Shown here: positions 27,440 to 35,981 of the stretch, piece after piece | How positions within the stretch are numbered: position 1 is the stretch's first letter | How the letters are laid out: each line of letters starts with the position of its first letter | DNA from: Diacronema lutheri | Taxonomy: Eukaryota > Haptophyta > Pavlovophyceae > Pavlovales > Pavlovaceae | NCBI GenBank assembly: GCA_019448385.1 | Contig: JAGTXO010000018.1 | Location: 682,001-746,000, forward strand | Direction: 5' to 3' | Length of the DNA stretch: 64,000 nt | The notes under the pieces: model-generated | Told to the model about the DNA's origin: nothing | Seen by the model: only the letters and a program-made list of their open reading frames with translations | Database searches by the model: none | Position numbers and translations under genes: made by a program

Positions 27440-28604
27440 CGTCAACGTCGCCGTTGACGTCCCCGCCCTTGCCTGCGTCCGCTGCCTCGCCGCCGCCGAA
27501 GTGCTCGTTCGCGCCATGCATGCCGCAGCTGCCAACGGCCAGGTCGCCGCCGCCGCCGCTGCCGTTGCCGCCGACGTCGCCGCCGCCGACATCGCCGCCG
27601 CCGACATCGCCGCCGCCGCCAACCGCGCCGTCGCCATCGTCAGCATCGCCGGCCTCGTCCTCGTCCTCGTCCGCCTCGCCCTCTTCCTCGTCCAGCTCGT
27701 CGCCCTTTGGCGCACCGGCATCAGTAATTGCCGGCAGAGGCGCGGCAGACCCGGGCGCGCCAACGCCGACACCCTCGAAGCCTGGCTTGCCCTTGTTCTG
27801 CGGGTTCCTTGGCGAATCGGCCCACTGCGCGCGCGCGCGCGCGTGGCGCAGAGGGCGGCGGGTGCGCGCGCGCGCGCGTGAGGACCGTGAGGCGCTACCG
27901 AGCGCGGCCGGTGCGCCGAGCGGCGGTGACCGGTGCGCCCACCCGCTCCGCCGCCATCTTGAAAGCATCGCGGTGGCGGAGCTCTGGATGCTCGCGCTTC
28001 ACGTTGGACACCTCGTCCTGCGCGTGCCGTCGCCGCGCGACGGCGGGCGCGCAACGCGCGGCGGTCGGCGCGAGTGAGCGCGCGCGTCGCGTCGCGAGGT
28101 GCAGCTCGAGCGCGGCTTGGCTCGCATGGCAGCGCACCTTCATGAAGAGGTTGTATGCGCTGGGGCTGCGCGGGGGTCGGGCTGCGGGCGTGCGGGCGTG
28201 CGGCGCACGCGCGCAGCCGCGGTGAGCGCCCGGCGCGCCGGCGCAGAACGCACGCGGGCGCGCGGCGTCGCATGCCATGCGGCCCGCCGCAGCACGCGCG
28301 CGCGCGCGCCGGCGTGCAGCGCGTGGGCGGCGGGCGCGCGCGCACCGGGCTTGTCCTTCTTCTTGCGGCCTCGCTTCACCGCCATCGGCCCGGGTGGCTT
28401 GGCCTGCGAGTAGGGCGTCTGCTGGATCTGCACGGCAAAGACGGCCTTGCAGTTGCCGCACTGGACCGACGTGATGCCCTCGGGCAGCTGCACCTGGAGC
28501 TGCGAGCCGCAGTTCGGGCAGGTCACCTGGTACCACTGCGGCTGCGGAATGGGCATCGACATTGGCCAATTGGGCTGCACGCCCCCGCCGGGGTTCTGCA
28601 GCAT
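27327..28604 (-). CDS. YABBY-like transcription factor (C2C2 zinc finger + HMG-like YABBY domain), 4 exons
   Basis: Exons 28346-28604, 28138-28181, 27943-28017 and 27327-27824; introns 164, 120 and 118 nt, all GT..CAG. The product is 291 residues. A zinc finger with Cys29, Cys32, Cys49 and Cys52 (VTCPNCGSQLQVQLPEGITS then VQCGNCKAVFAVQ) precedes a basic stretch (VKRGRKKKDKP). The YABBY/HMG-like helix follows, built from three exons: RSPSAYNLFMK, DEVSNVKREHPELRHRDAFK, MAAER, WADSPRNP. Plant YABBY reads [38 protein letters not shown]. Both signature domains are present, in the plant order. The C-terminus is Gly/Asp/Glu-rich low complexity. YABBY genes define leaf polarity in seed plants, and relatives are reported from some marine green algae. 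The role here is presumably transcriptional. Splice sites are inferred, but every junction lands in frame. Confidence 0.85.
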
Positions 28605-28696
28605 CGCGCCGGCCGGCGGCGCGCGACGGCGATGGAGTTTGAAGCAAGGGCTCTTAGTGCGGGTCGCGCACCGTATGTCGGCACACCTACGCGCCC

Positions 28697-28705
28697 CAAA
28701 AAACC
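28697..28705. repeat. Left target-site duplication CAAAAAACC
   Basis: Nine bases, identical to 32743-32751, directly outside the transposon inverted repeats. Nine bp is the usual MULE duplication length. Confidence 0.92.
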
Positions 28706-29047
28706 CGCCCGTCGTGCAACGAGATAATCTCCTGGGGAGATAATCTCCCGGGGAGACTATCTCCAGCCGCCATAAGCTGGAGACTGTCTCTTCAGGCCAA
28801 GAGACTAGTGCTAACGGCGCAGCGCGCGCGCGCGAAAAAGGTGCGCGACGCGCGGCAGCGCGCGACGCGCGGCGGCGCGCGGCGCAGCGCGCACGCCGAC
28901 CGCGCGCACCGCGCCGCGCGCACCGCGCCGCCCGATCGCGCTCTGCGCCGAGCTCACACGCGCCCGCGCGCGGCGCGCCCGCGCGCCGCGCGCCCGCGCG
29001 CGCCGCGCCGCGCGCCCGCGCCGCGCCGCGCGCAGCGTGATGCCGCT
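28706..29047 (+). repeat. Left terminal inverted repeat of MULE (342 bp)
   Basis: The outer 110 bp are relatively AT-rich, with repeated short palindromes (GAGATAATCTC, GGAGACTATCTCC). The inner 230 bp are extreme CG-rich sequence (CGCGCGCC runs). It matches the reverse complement of 32410-32742 almost base for base, apart from an extra ~14-bp copy of GCGCGCACCGCGCC here and one fewer CGCGCC unit. The transposase start codon lies inside its inner end. Confidence 0.95.
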
Positions 29048-32000
29048 CGGATCCATGTTTGGTCGCGCGGCGGCCAGCCTATTCTACGCGACGGGCGGCC
29101 CGTCATTCGCGCCGTCATCGCCGCGTTCGCCGCTGGTGTCGCCGCGTCGCGTAACAGCGTCGCCAAGCCCTTTGCCGCCGGCGCAGCCGGCGATGACGTC
29201 GCCGACGCGGCAGGAGGGCCGCGGCAAGTCGCCGACGCCGACGCGGTCGAGCCCGCGGCTCTTAAGCCGGTCGCCCTCCGCCGCATCACCCGCCGCCGTC
29301 GCCACTGCCGCCGCTGCCGCCGCGGATGACTTCGCGGAGATCAAGGACCCGCGCCGCGAGCTCGTTGCGGTCAACGCGGCCTTCGACAAGCTCCAGATCC
29401 AGGTGCCCTCCGACCTGCCGAGGGGTCCGTGGCCCAAATTTGAGGACGCGAACAATTGCTTGCAGGCGTGGGCGCTCCGGAACGGCTTCAGGCTCGTCTT
29501 CACGACATCGGTGCGGCGCCCGACAAGCAGAGCGGGAGCCAAGCGCTACCTCAACTGCTGGTACGCAAAGGCGGCCCCGAGCGGGGCGACGGCACGCGCA
29601 ACCACGGCCAAGGGCGACCGCTGCGAGAAGTGCAACTTCTTCATCTTCCTCGAGGAATCGCTCCAGGGCTGGGCCATCCTCAACGCCAACTTCACCCATT
29701 CCGACCACACACTCTCCGACCCGTTGGGCGAGAAGGCGGCAAACGCGCTCGCGGCCGCAGGCAAGGGCAAGATCCCAAACTCGCTCACAGAGCTCGGCAA
29801 GGCGCTGCGACGCGGTGGGCTGTCGGGGTCCGACATAAACAAGGTGCTGTCGAGCGAGGCCGAGGCCAAGCAGATTCCAAAGACGTGGAATGCCGACGAC
29901 ATCTACAATTGCTTCTGCCGCGGCACGAACGAGGAGAACTTGTTCGACGCGCAGCTCTTCAGCGAGCGGCTGCGCGAGCGGGAGCGCTGCACGGGCTGCG
30001 CGCACGAGCTCAAGCTGTCGTTGTCCAACGAGCTGGTCGCCGCCTTCTGGGTGGCCGATGGCGGCGCCGAGCGATGGGCCGCGCTCCGCGACGCCAAGGT
30101 CGTGCTCTACGACACCAAGCACGGCACTAACAAGTACCGGTGTAAGCTTGGCTGCTGGACGTCCGTCGACGAGAACGGCGACACGCGGATTATCGCCTTC
30201 TCGCTCGTCGACGAGGGTGAGTCGAAGGAGTCCTTCACCTGGGCCTTCCAGCAGTTTGCCAAGCACCTCTCGCCGCCCTCCGTCATCTTCACAGATGGCG
30301 ACGTCGGCATGGCGGGCGCGATAGAGACTGTCTTCAGCAAGGCGGGCACGGTGCACCTGCTGTGCGTGTACCACATCTACACCAACGTCTACAAGCACAT
30401 GCACGGACTCATCCGCGACAAGAAGGAGTGGCGCACGTTCGTGTCGAAGTTCTGGTCGATCGCGAAGAAGACAGACATCCGGTCGGTCGATGACTTTCAC
30501 AGAGACTGGGTCGCCCTCACCAACCTCGCGACCGGCTCGCGAGGTGGCTCGGATGACGAGCGCCGCAAGGCGCTCAAATGGCTCGCCAACCTCGGAACTC
30601 GCGCGTCAAAGTGGGCGGCGCGCTGGACGTGGCAAAAGCTGACGCTCGGCATCCACTCGACGCAGCGCGCTGAGGCGTTGCACAGCGCTTTCTCGCACAT
30701 CATCCGCAACTCGGACAACCTCGCTACGCTGTTTGACAAGCTCGAGCGCTTTGAGGACAACCAGGCCATCGTCAAGCAGATGAAGAACGAGCGCGTCGCG
30801 CTGGTCCATGTGAGCGCACGTGCAGCAGCATCCGCGCGCGCCCTGCATCCTCAGCACTCGCGCGCGCCGCGCGCCTCGCGCATGTCCCACCCGCCCTTTC
30901 CCTCCTTACCCTCTCCACCTAATCCTTCCCCCTTTCACCCCTACACGCAGGGCTTGCCTATGAACAGCGATGTTGCGCTCGTGAAGAACTTGCTCGCAAA
31001 GATCCTCACGCCGCACGCGTTGATGCGGGTGCGTAAGCAGGCGAGCCTCTCGCTTAACTATTGCGTGACGCAAGCCGACGTGGGCGGCGCGGGCGGCAGC
31101 GCGCAGGGCTTGTCGACATCGACCAAGTGGCGTGTGCAGGTGATCGGCGCGGTCGAGCTAACGCGTGGCGAGGACGAGGAGGAGGCTGCGCAAGACGCGC
31201 TGCTAAACGGCATTGATGTGCGTGTGGTTCCACCATACGTCCTGCACTCCGATCTCGGGCAACTCACGGACGACATCTCGCACGAGGTCACCATCTCGAG
31301 CTGCACGTGCCAGCTGCCGAGCTGCTCTGGGCTTCCGTGCCGGCATCAGCTCGCAGTCTACCAAATGCTGCTCTCGGCCGGCACGGAGGACGTCGGCAGC
31401 CTCACTGCCTTCGTCACAACCCAGGTCGCGCCCATATGGCTGGCGAACAGCCACACGGACGCAAAGGTAATCTTTTACGCGACGCGCAACAGCGCAGCGT
31501 GCAACGGCTCATGATCGCCACGGATCGCCCGACGTCTCGCACCGCCACGCGCGCCCGCCGCCACTCGCGCAGCGCGCCGGCGTGTTCACAGAGTGGCTGC
31601 TCCGCGAGCGAGGCCGCATTGTCGACAGATCGGCCCCCAGCAGCTCGCGCGACATCACGTTTACGCAAAGCGAGCTCGCCTCCTACGCGTTGGGGCAGCT
31701 CCGGCCCATAACTCAGCTGATCGCGCAGAGCGAGCAAGACATGATGGACTTCCTCAATTACGTCAACAAGTGGCCGAAGCTGGCAGCGCTCAAAGGTATG
31801 CCTTGCGTGGTATGCGCGTGGGCGACGTGCGCTTGGCTGCAGGCCGGGCCGTCCTTCTTGCCCAAGTGTTTGATGCATTGGCGCCTGCATTGCGCGCGCA
31901 CCGCCCGCTGATCGATAACGCGCAGGCGGCAACGTCGCGGCCAAGAAGAAGCGCAAAGGCAAGGACCCAACGCGCGATAAGGCAGGCGAGCACGAGGTGG

Positions 32001-32104
32001 AAGACGATGACGGCGCCTTTGTCCTCAACCCGCCGGCGCACATCAAGCCGGGCGCGAAAAGGCAGAAGCGCCTCCCGGGCGTTCACGAACACGGCCGCAA
32101 ATGA
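29040..32104 (+). CDS. MULE transposase with FAR1-like zinc finger, DDE core and SWIM finger
   Basis: Exons 29040-30809, 30951-31466, 31573-31795 and 31926-32104; introns 141, 106 and 130 nt (GTGAGC, GTAATC, GTATGC donors). The product is 895 residues. Order of parts: a Ser/Pro-rich N-terminus, then a FAR1/WRKY-GCM1-type zinc finger (RCEKCNFFIF .. FTHSDH). The MULE catalytic core has Asp near residue 356 (LYDTKHGTNKYRC), Asp near 417 (FTDGDVGM) and Glu near 544 (STQRAEALHSAF). A SWIM zinc finger follows near 706 (CTCQLPSCSGLPCRH). A C-terminal helical region and basic tail (AAKKKRKGKD, a likely nuclear localisation signal) end the protein. Exons 3 and 4 extend the frame well beyond the SWIM finger. 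No disabling change is seen. ATG 29055 is an alternative start. Confidence 0.92.
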
Positions 32105-32409
32105 CACAAATGATCTTCAACGTGCGGGACTCTTTTGTTCAGTGCTGAGCTGGCGGACATCCTCGCGGGACCCGCGCACCGGAGCATACGCCAGCTCCTT
32201 GGTTCGTCTATAAACTTGATAGCTCGTTCACGGTCACGCCGCGCGCGCCAGCCGCGGGACATCGCGCCGCGCTACACGCGCAGCGCCACGCGCGCCGCGC
32301 GCGCCGCGCGCGCTCTCGCGTATGTGTGCATCCTCCGAGCATTGTAACCGCGGGGCGTCATTCGAGCATACATCGAAGCCGCCTGGTTGTCGCCGTGTGG
32401 CCACCTCCA
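32105..32409. other. MULE 3' non-coding segment
   Basis: Holds the transposase 3' UTR. GTCTATAAACTTGATAGC near 32204 looks TATA-like. No gene is seen. Confidence 0.4.
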
Positions 32410-32742
32410 AGCGGCATCACGCTGCGCGCGGCGCGGCGCGGCGCGGGCGCGCGGCGCGGCGCGCGCGGGCGCGCGGCGCGCGGGCGCGCCGCGCGCGGGC
32501 GCGTGTGAGCTCGGCGCAGAGCGCGATCGGGCGGCGCGGTGCGCGCGGTCGGCGTGCGCGCTGCGCCGCGCGCCGCCGCGCGTCGCGCGCTGCCGCGCGT
32601 CGCGCACCTTTTTCGCGCGCGCGCGCTGCGCCGTTAGCACTAGTCTCTTGGCCTGAAGAGACAGTCTCCAGCTTATGGCGGCTGGAGATAGTCTCCCCGG
32701 GAGATTATCTCCCCAGGAGATTATCTCGTTGCACGACGGGCG
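32410..32742 (-). repeat. Right terminal inverted repeat of MULE (333 bp)
   Basis: Reverse complement of the left repeat, ending GCACGACGGGCG. It differs from the left copy mainly by the absence of one ~14-bp duplicated block. Confidence 0.95.
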
Positions 32743-32751
32743 CAAAAAACC
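32743..32751. repeat. Right target-site duplication CAAAAAACC
   Basis: Identical to 28697-28705. Confidence 0.92.
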
Positions 32752-32882
32752 TCTTTTGATTCTTGAGAGGTCTTTTTACCGTTCCCGCGCCGACAATTCT
32801 CACCCGCTCTCAGCAGCAAAGGGGCCCTTCGCGATTCCGCGCGTGGCCCGCCACGAACACGCCGCGCCGCCCGCCGCGTGCC

Positions 32883-33035
32883 ATGTCGGGCAAGGAGACG
32901 ATCGCCGCGTACCTCGACGAGCACGCTCTCCGCGAGCAGCTCGAGGAGATGCTCAACGCGATGCTCGCCCAGCGGCCCGAGCACGTGCGCGAGTGGATGG
33001 CCGCCTACCTCGCGCGCCTGCCCAAGCGCGCGTAA
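32883..33035 (+). CDS. 50-residue RIIa/DPY-30-like mini-protein
   Basis: MSGKETIAAYLDEHALREQL, then EEMLNAMLAQRPEHVREWMA, then AYLARLPKRA. The pattern YL-x2-H-x3-L-x-E-x-L-x7-RPEH-x3-W-x2-YL is that of the RIIa/DPY-30 dimerisation helix pair, as in protein kinase A regulatory subunits, radial-spoke proteins and DPY-30. Such a domain normally forms a four-helix dimer that docks amphipathic helices. In algae, small RIIa proteins are often axonemal. The ATG at 32883 begins the conserved part. Its stop codon overlaps the apparent beginning of the QSOX frame by one base. The MULE inserted 140 bp upstream and may affect expression. Confidence 0.65.
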   Translation: MSGKETIAAYLDEHALREQLEEMLNAMLAQRPEHVREWMAAYLARLPKRA

Positions 33036-35374
33036 CGGGGCGGCGCGCGCTCGCGCTCGCGGCGCTCGCGCTCGCGTGCTTCGGCGCGCGCGCCGCACGC
33101 GCCGCACCGTCCACGCCAACGCCCGCATCCGCGTCCGTCGCCGTGCCGGCGGCGGACGCGGCGGACGCGTGGTTTTACGCAGACGAGCCGCGCGTGCGCC
33201 GCGTGACGAGCGTCGCGGCGTGGCTCGCGGAGGCGCCGGCGGCGCCTGCGGGCTGTGCGCCTCCTCTCTCGCTCGTCGAGTTCTTCGCGCCGTGGTGCGG
33301 CCACTGCCAGCATTTCCGCGCGCAGTGGACCCGGGTCGCCGCGACGCTTGCGCTCGAGGCGCCCGCCGTCCGCGTTGGCGGCATCGACTGCGTGGCGCTC
33401 GGCGACGAGTGCGCGGTGAATCACGTGCAGGGCTTCCCGACAATCAGGCTCCTTACGCCGCTCGCGCCCGCTCGCGCCGACTCGCCCCTAAACTCGAGCT
33501 CGTCGGGCGAGCGGCACGACGGCGGCGGCGACGGCGGCGGGGCGGGCACCGGTGAGCGTGCGAGCGACGGCGTGGTTGGCGAGACGTATGCGGGGGCGTA
33601 CCTCGCCGCGCCCGTCGCCGACTGGCTGCTGCAGCACGCCGTCCAGCGCGAGGCCGCGCACCCGCGCGTGCGCGTCGCGTCGGCCGCTGACGTGGCGCAA
33701 CTTGCGGCGACGCTCGCGCCGCTCCCGCTCGCGCTCGCGCTGCCGGCGGCGCGGCCGTCGGGCAAGGACGGCGCGGCGCTCGCCAAGGCGCTCGCGCTCC
33801 TCGCGCTTCGCTGGGCAGGGCGCGCCGTCGTCGTACTCTGGGACGGCCCATCCAACGGCGAGCACGCGCTGGCGCTGCACGCGCTGCTCAAAGAGCGCGC
33901 GGTGGACTCGGCGGCGCACGCGTGGCTCGTCGCGCGGCGCGGCGCGCGCGCCGGCTCCGGCGCTGCGCAGCTGCGTGCAGCGCCGCTCGACGACCGCCTG
34001 CTCGCGTCCGCGCCCGCGCGCGGCTCGGGCGCCGCGCACGGCGGCGCGAGCGACGGAGGGCTGCGCGCGCGCACGGACGCGCTCGACGCAGCTGATGCGC
34101 TCCTCGCCGCGTGGCTCGGCGAGGGCGACGGCGAGGGCGAGGGCGGGGGCGGCGCGTTGCGCGATGCGCCGACTGGCGCCGCGCTGGTTATGCCGAACGC
34201 CGGCGGCGCTGCTCAAGGCGCGAGCGGCGCGCCGGCGCGCGCGATCGGCACGCGCGCCGCCAACTCTCGCGCGCAGCAGCCGCCCGTGGCGCCAGCTGAG
34301 CTCGAGCTGGCTGCGCACGCGTGGCTGCGCGAGGGCCCGTTCCCCGGCACCGCGCGGCTCGACGGCGCCGCGCTCGACGGCCTGCGCGAGAGCGTGCATG
34401 CGCTCTGCTCGGCCACGCCGCCCATCCTCGCGACGGAGATGCGCGCGGCGCTGCCGCGCGCGCTCGCAGAGGCGGCGGTCGCGCACGGTGGCGCGCTGCC
34501 GCGCGGCGCGTGGCACGCGCTGCTCGATGCGCAGCGCGTGCGCGCGCAGGCCGAGCTGCTCGCGCTGCTCGGTGCGGCCATGGACGAGCACGGCGTGCGC
34601 GCGCACGAGTGCGCGCGAAGCGTGTCGCCGTACACGTGCGCGCTGTGGCTCGTGCTGCACGCGCTCTCGTTGCGCACGGCGGACGACGCACACGCGCAGC
34701 GCGCCGCGCGCGCGATCGTCGCGCTCGTGCAGCACGCGTTCGGGTGCGCGCATTGCCGCGCGCACTTTTTAAAACTGGCCGAGGGGCTTGAGGTGCGATT
34801 GGGCGCGGCGCGCGAGACGCGCGGCGGCGCGCGGCGCGAGCTCGCCCTGTGGTTGTGGCGCGCGCACAACGTGGTCAACGCGCGGCTCGGCGCGCAGGCC
34901 GACGACCCGAAGCGCGCGCGCGGCAAGGCGCAGAGGCCGTTGCGTGCCGAGTGCCGCGGCTGCCGCACCGCCGACGCGCCGGCGCGGTGGGACGACGAGC
35001 GCGTGCTGGGCTGGCTCGCTGGCCGCTTTTGCGCCGGCGCGGACGGCGCCGGCTGCGCGCGCTTCGCGCGCGCGCGCGCGCTGGCCGACGCTGATGTGCA
35101 CGCCGACGCTGGCGCGCGCGCGCGCGACGCGCGTGGTCTGGCGATGCGCGTGCCGCGCGGCGAGCTGGCGCTCGTCGTGCCGTGCGCCACGCTTGTCGTC
35201 CTCGCCTTCGCCGCGAGCGCGGCGCGCGGCCGCGCGCGCGCGCACGGTCGGTGGAACTGGGCGTCACGGCCGCTCGCGGGCGCGCGTCGCGTGCGCGCCG
35301 CGCTGATGCGCGCCCGGCCCGCTTCGACGCCGGGTGCGAGTAGCGCGGGCAGCCCGATGGCCAAGGCCGTGTGA
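33035..35374 (+). CDS. QSOX: Quiescin sulfhydryl oxidase (QSOX), start codon not ATG or missing
   Basis: Makes disulfides in secretory-pathway proteins, reducing oxygen to peroxide. About 779 residues: signal peptide (RRALALAALALACFGARAAR), thioredoxin domain with WCGHC near residue 86, a spacer, an ERV/ALR FAD domain with redox CAHC near 571-574 (FGCAHCRAHF) and WRAHNVVN near 610, then a C-terminal membrane span (LALVVPCATLVVLAFAAS). The domain order is that of QSOX. No ATG in this frame precedes the signal peptide: the frame is open back into the MULE end but without Met. The first codon I list is ACG at 33035, inside the TAACG where the mini-protein ends. A non-AUG start, an undetected first exon or a sequence error are all possible. 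Confidence 0.88.
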   Translation, partial: TGRRALALAALALACFGARAARAAPSTPTPASASVAVPAADAADAWFYADEPRVRRVTSVAAWLAEAPAAPAGCAPPLSLVEFFAPWCGHCQHFRAQWTRVAATLALEAPAVRVGGIDCVALGDECAVNHVQGFPTIRLLTPLAPARADSPLNSSSSGERHDGGGDGGGAGTGERASDGVVGETYAGAYLAAPVADWLLQHAVQREAAHPRVRVASAADVAQLAATLAPLPLALALPAARPSGKDGAALAKALALLALRWAGRAVVVLWDGPSNGEHALALHALLKERAVDSAAHAWLVARRGARAGSGAAQLRAAPLDDRLLASAPARGSGAAHGGASDGGLRARTDALDAADALLAAWLGEGDGEGEGGGGALRDAPTGAALVMPNAGGAAQGASGAPARAIGTRAANSRAQQPPVAPAELELAAHAWLREGPFPGTARLDGAALDGLRESVHALCSATPPILATEMRAALPRALAEAAVAHGGALPRGAWHALLDAQRVRAQAELLALLGAAMDEHGVRAHECARSVSPYTCALWLVLHALSLRTADDAHAQRAARAIVALVQHAFGCAHCRAHFLKLAEGLEVRLGAARETRGGARRELALWLWRAHNVVNARLGAQADDPKRARGKAQRPLRAECRGCRTADAPARWDDERVLGWLAGRFCAGADGAGCARFARARALADADVHADAGARARDARGLAMRVPRGELALVVPCATLVVLAFAASAARGRARAHGRWNWASRPLAGARRVRAALMRARPASTPGASSAGSPMAKAV

Positions 35375-35981
35375 GAAACAGGAAGGGAGCTCCAGGGGGG
35401 GGGGGGGGGGGGGGGAAGGGAGGGGAAGGAAAGTTCCAGCCTCCTCGTCGTCATTGCGCTCGTCATCCGCGCACGCGCCAGCGCCCGCCAAGCCGACCGC
35501 CACCTCGCCCGACTCCGAGCCGGTCGATGCTGCGCCGCGCCGCCGCGCAGACGGCGCCAGCTGTGGCTCGGCGGCACGCGCCGCCAGATTGGACGGCCGT
35601 ATCGTCACTGGCCACGCGCTTTTCCACACTTGGCATCGTTGCGCCCGCCACGTCCTGCCGCGTGTCCACGGCGTTGCCGCGCGCTGCGCTGCTCGCCGGT
35701 CAGTCGAGGGCACTCGAGGCTGATCGAGATGCCGTCGTGACTCGTGCGCGAGCGGATCGGTCGCGGGCCCGACGTGATTTCGATGGGCGGACCGCGTGCA
35801 TCAGAGCCTGATGCACCCGTCGGCTTGCGGAGGACATCCGTTATGCGCCGCGCCTCGCGCCGCGCTGTGGCGCGACGAGCGGCGCGGGGTCCTCGACGTA
35901 AGACGCCGCGCATAAAGGTCGACTGGGAAATCCCAACCATATAAGTATGCACGCCGTCCGCCGCCGTGCTGCCCATTGACC
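35375..35981. other. Intergenic region with poly-G tract
   Basis: About 600 bases. A run of 19 G at about 35397-35415 follows the QSOX stop. CCATATAAGTATG at about 35938 is a plausible TATA box for the kinase gene at 35982. A 94-codon frame at 35527-35811 starts like a mitochondrial presequence (MLRRAAAQTAPAVARRH) but leads nowhere recognisable, so it is not called. Confidence 0.4.

Larger units (their letters stand above)
28706..32742 (+). mobile_element. Complete Mutator-like DNA transposon (MULE), 4,037 bp
   Basis: Long terminal inverted repeats (28706-29047 and 32410-32742) begin CGCCCGTCGTGC. They flank one four-exon transposase gene, and the whole is bracketed by a perfect 9-bp duplication CAAAAAACC. 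All parts needed for movement seem present, so it may be active or only recently silent. Between the transposase stop and the right repeat are 305 bases with no gene. The element lies between the YABBY-like start (28604) and the RIIa-like start (32883). Without it those starts would be about 240 bp apart, like the other head-to-head pairs here. Confidence 0.95.

Noticed and set aside
32985-33025. A 41-nt intron that might give QSOX an ATG from the RIIa-like start
   Set aside because: It is much shorter than any other intron here (64 nt would be the next smallest unit of any kind, introns being 87 nt or more), and the join still runs into the TAA stop.
35527-35811. 94-codon frame beginning like a mitochondrial presequence
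   Set aside because: No recognisable mature protein follows, and no splice site was found that joins it convincingly to the kinase gene downstream.
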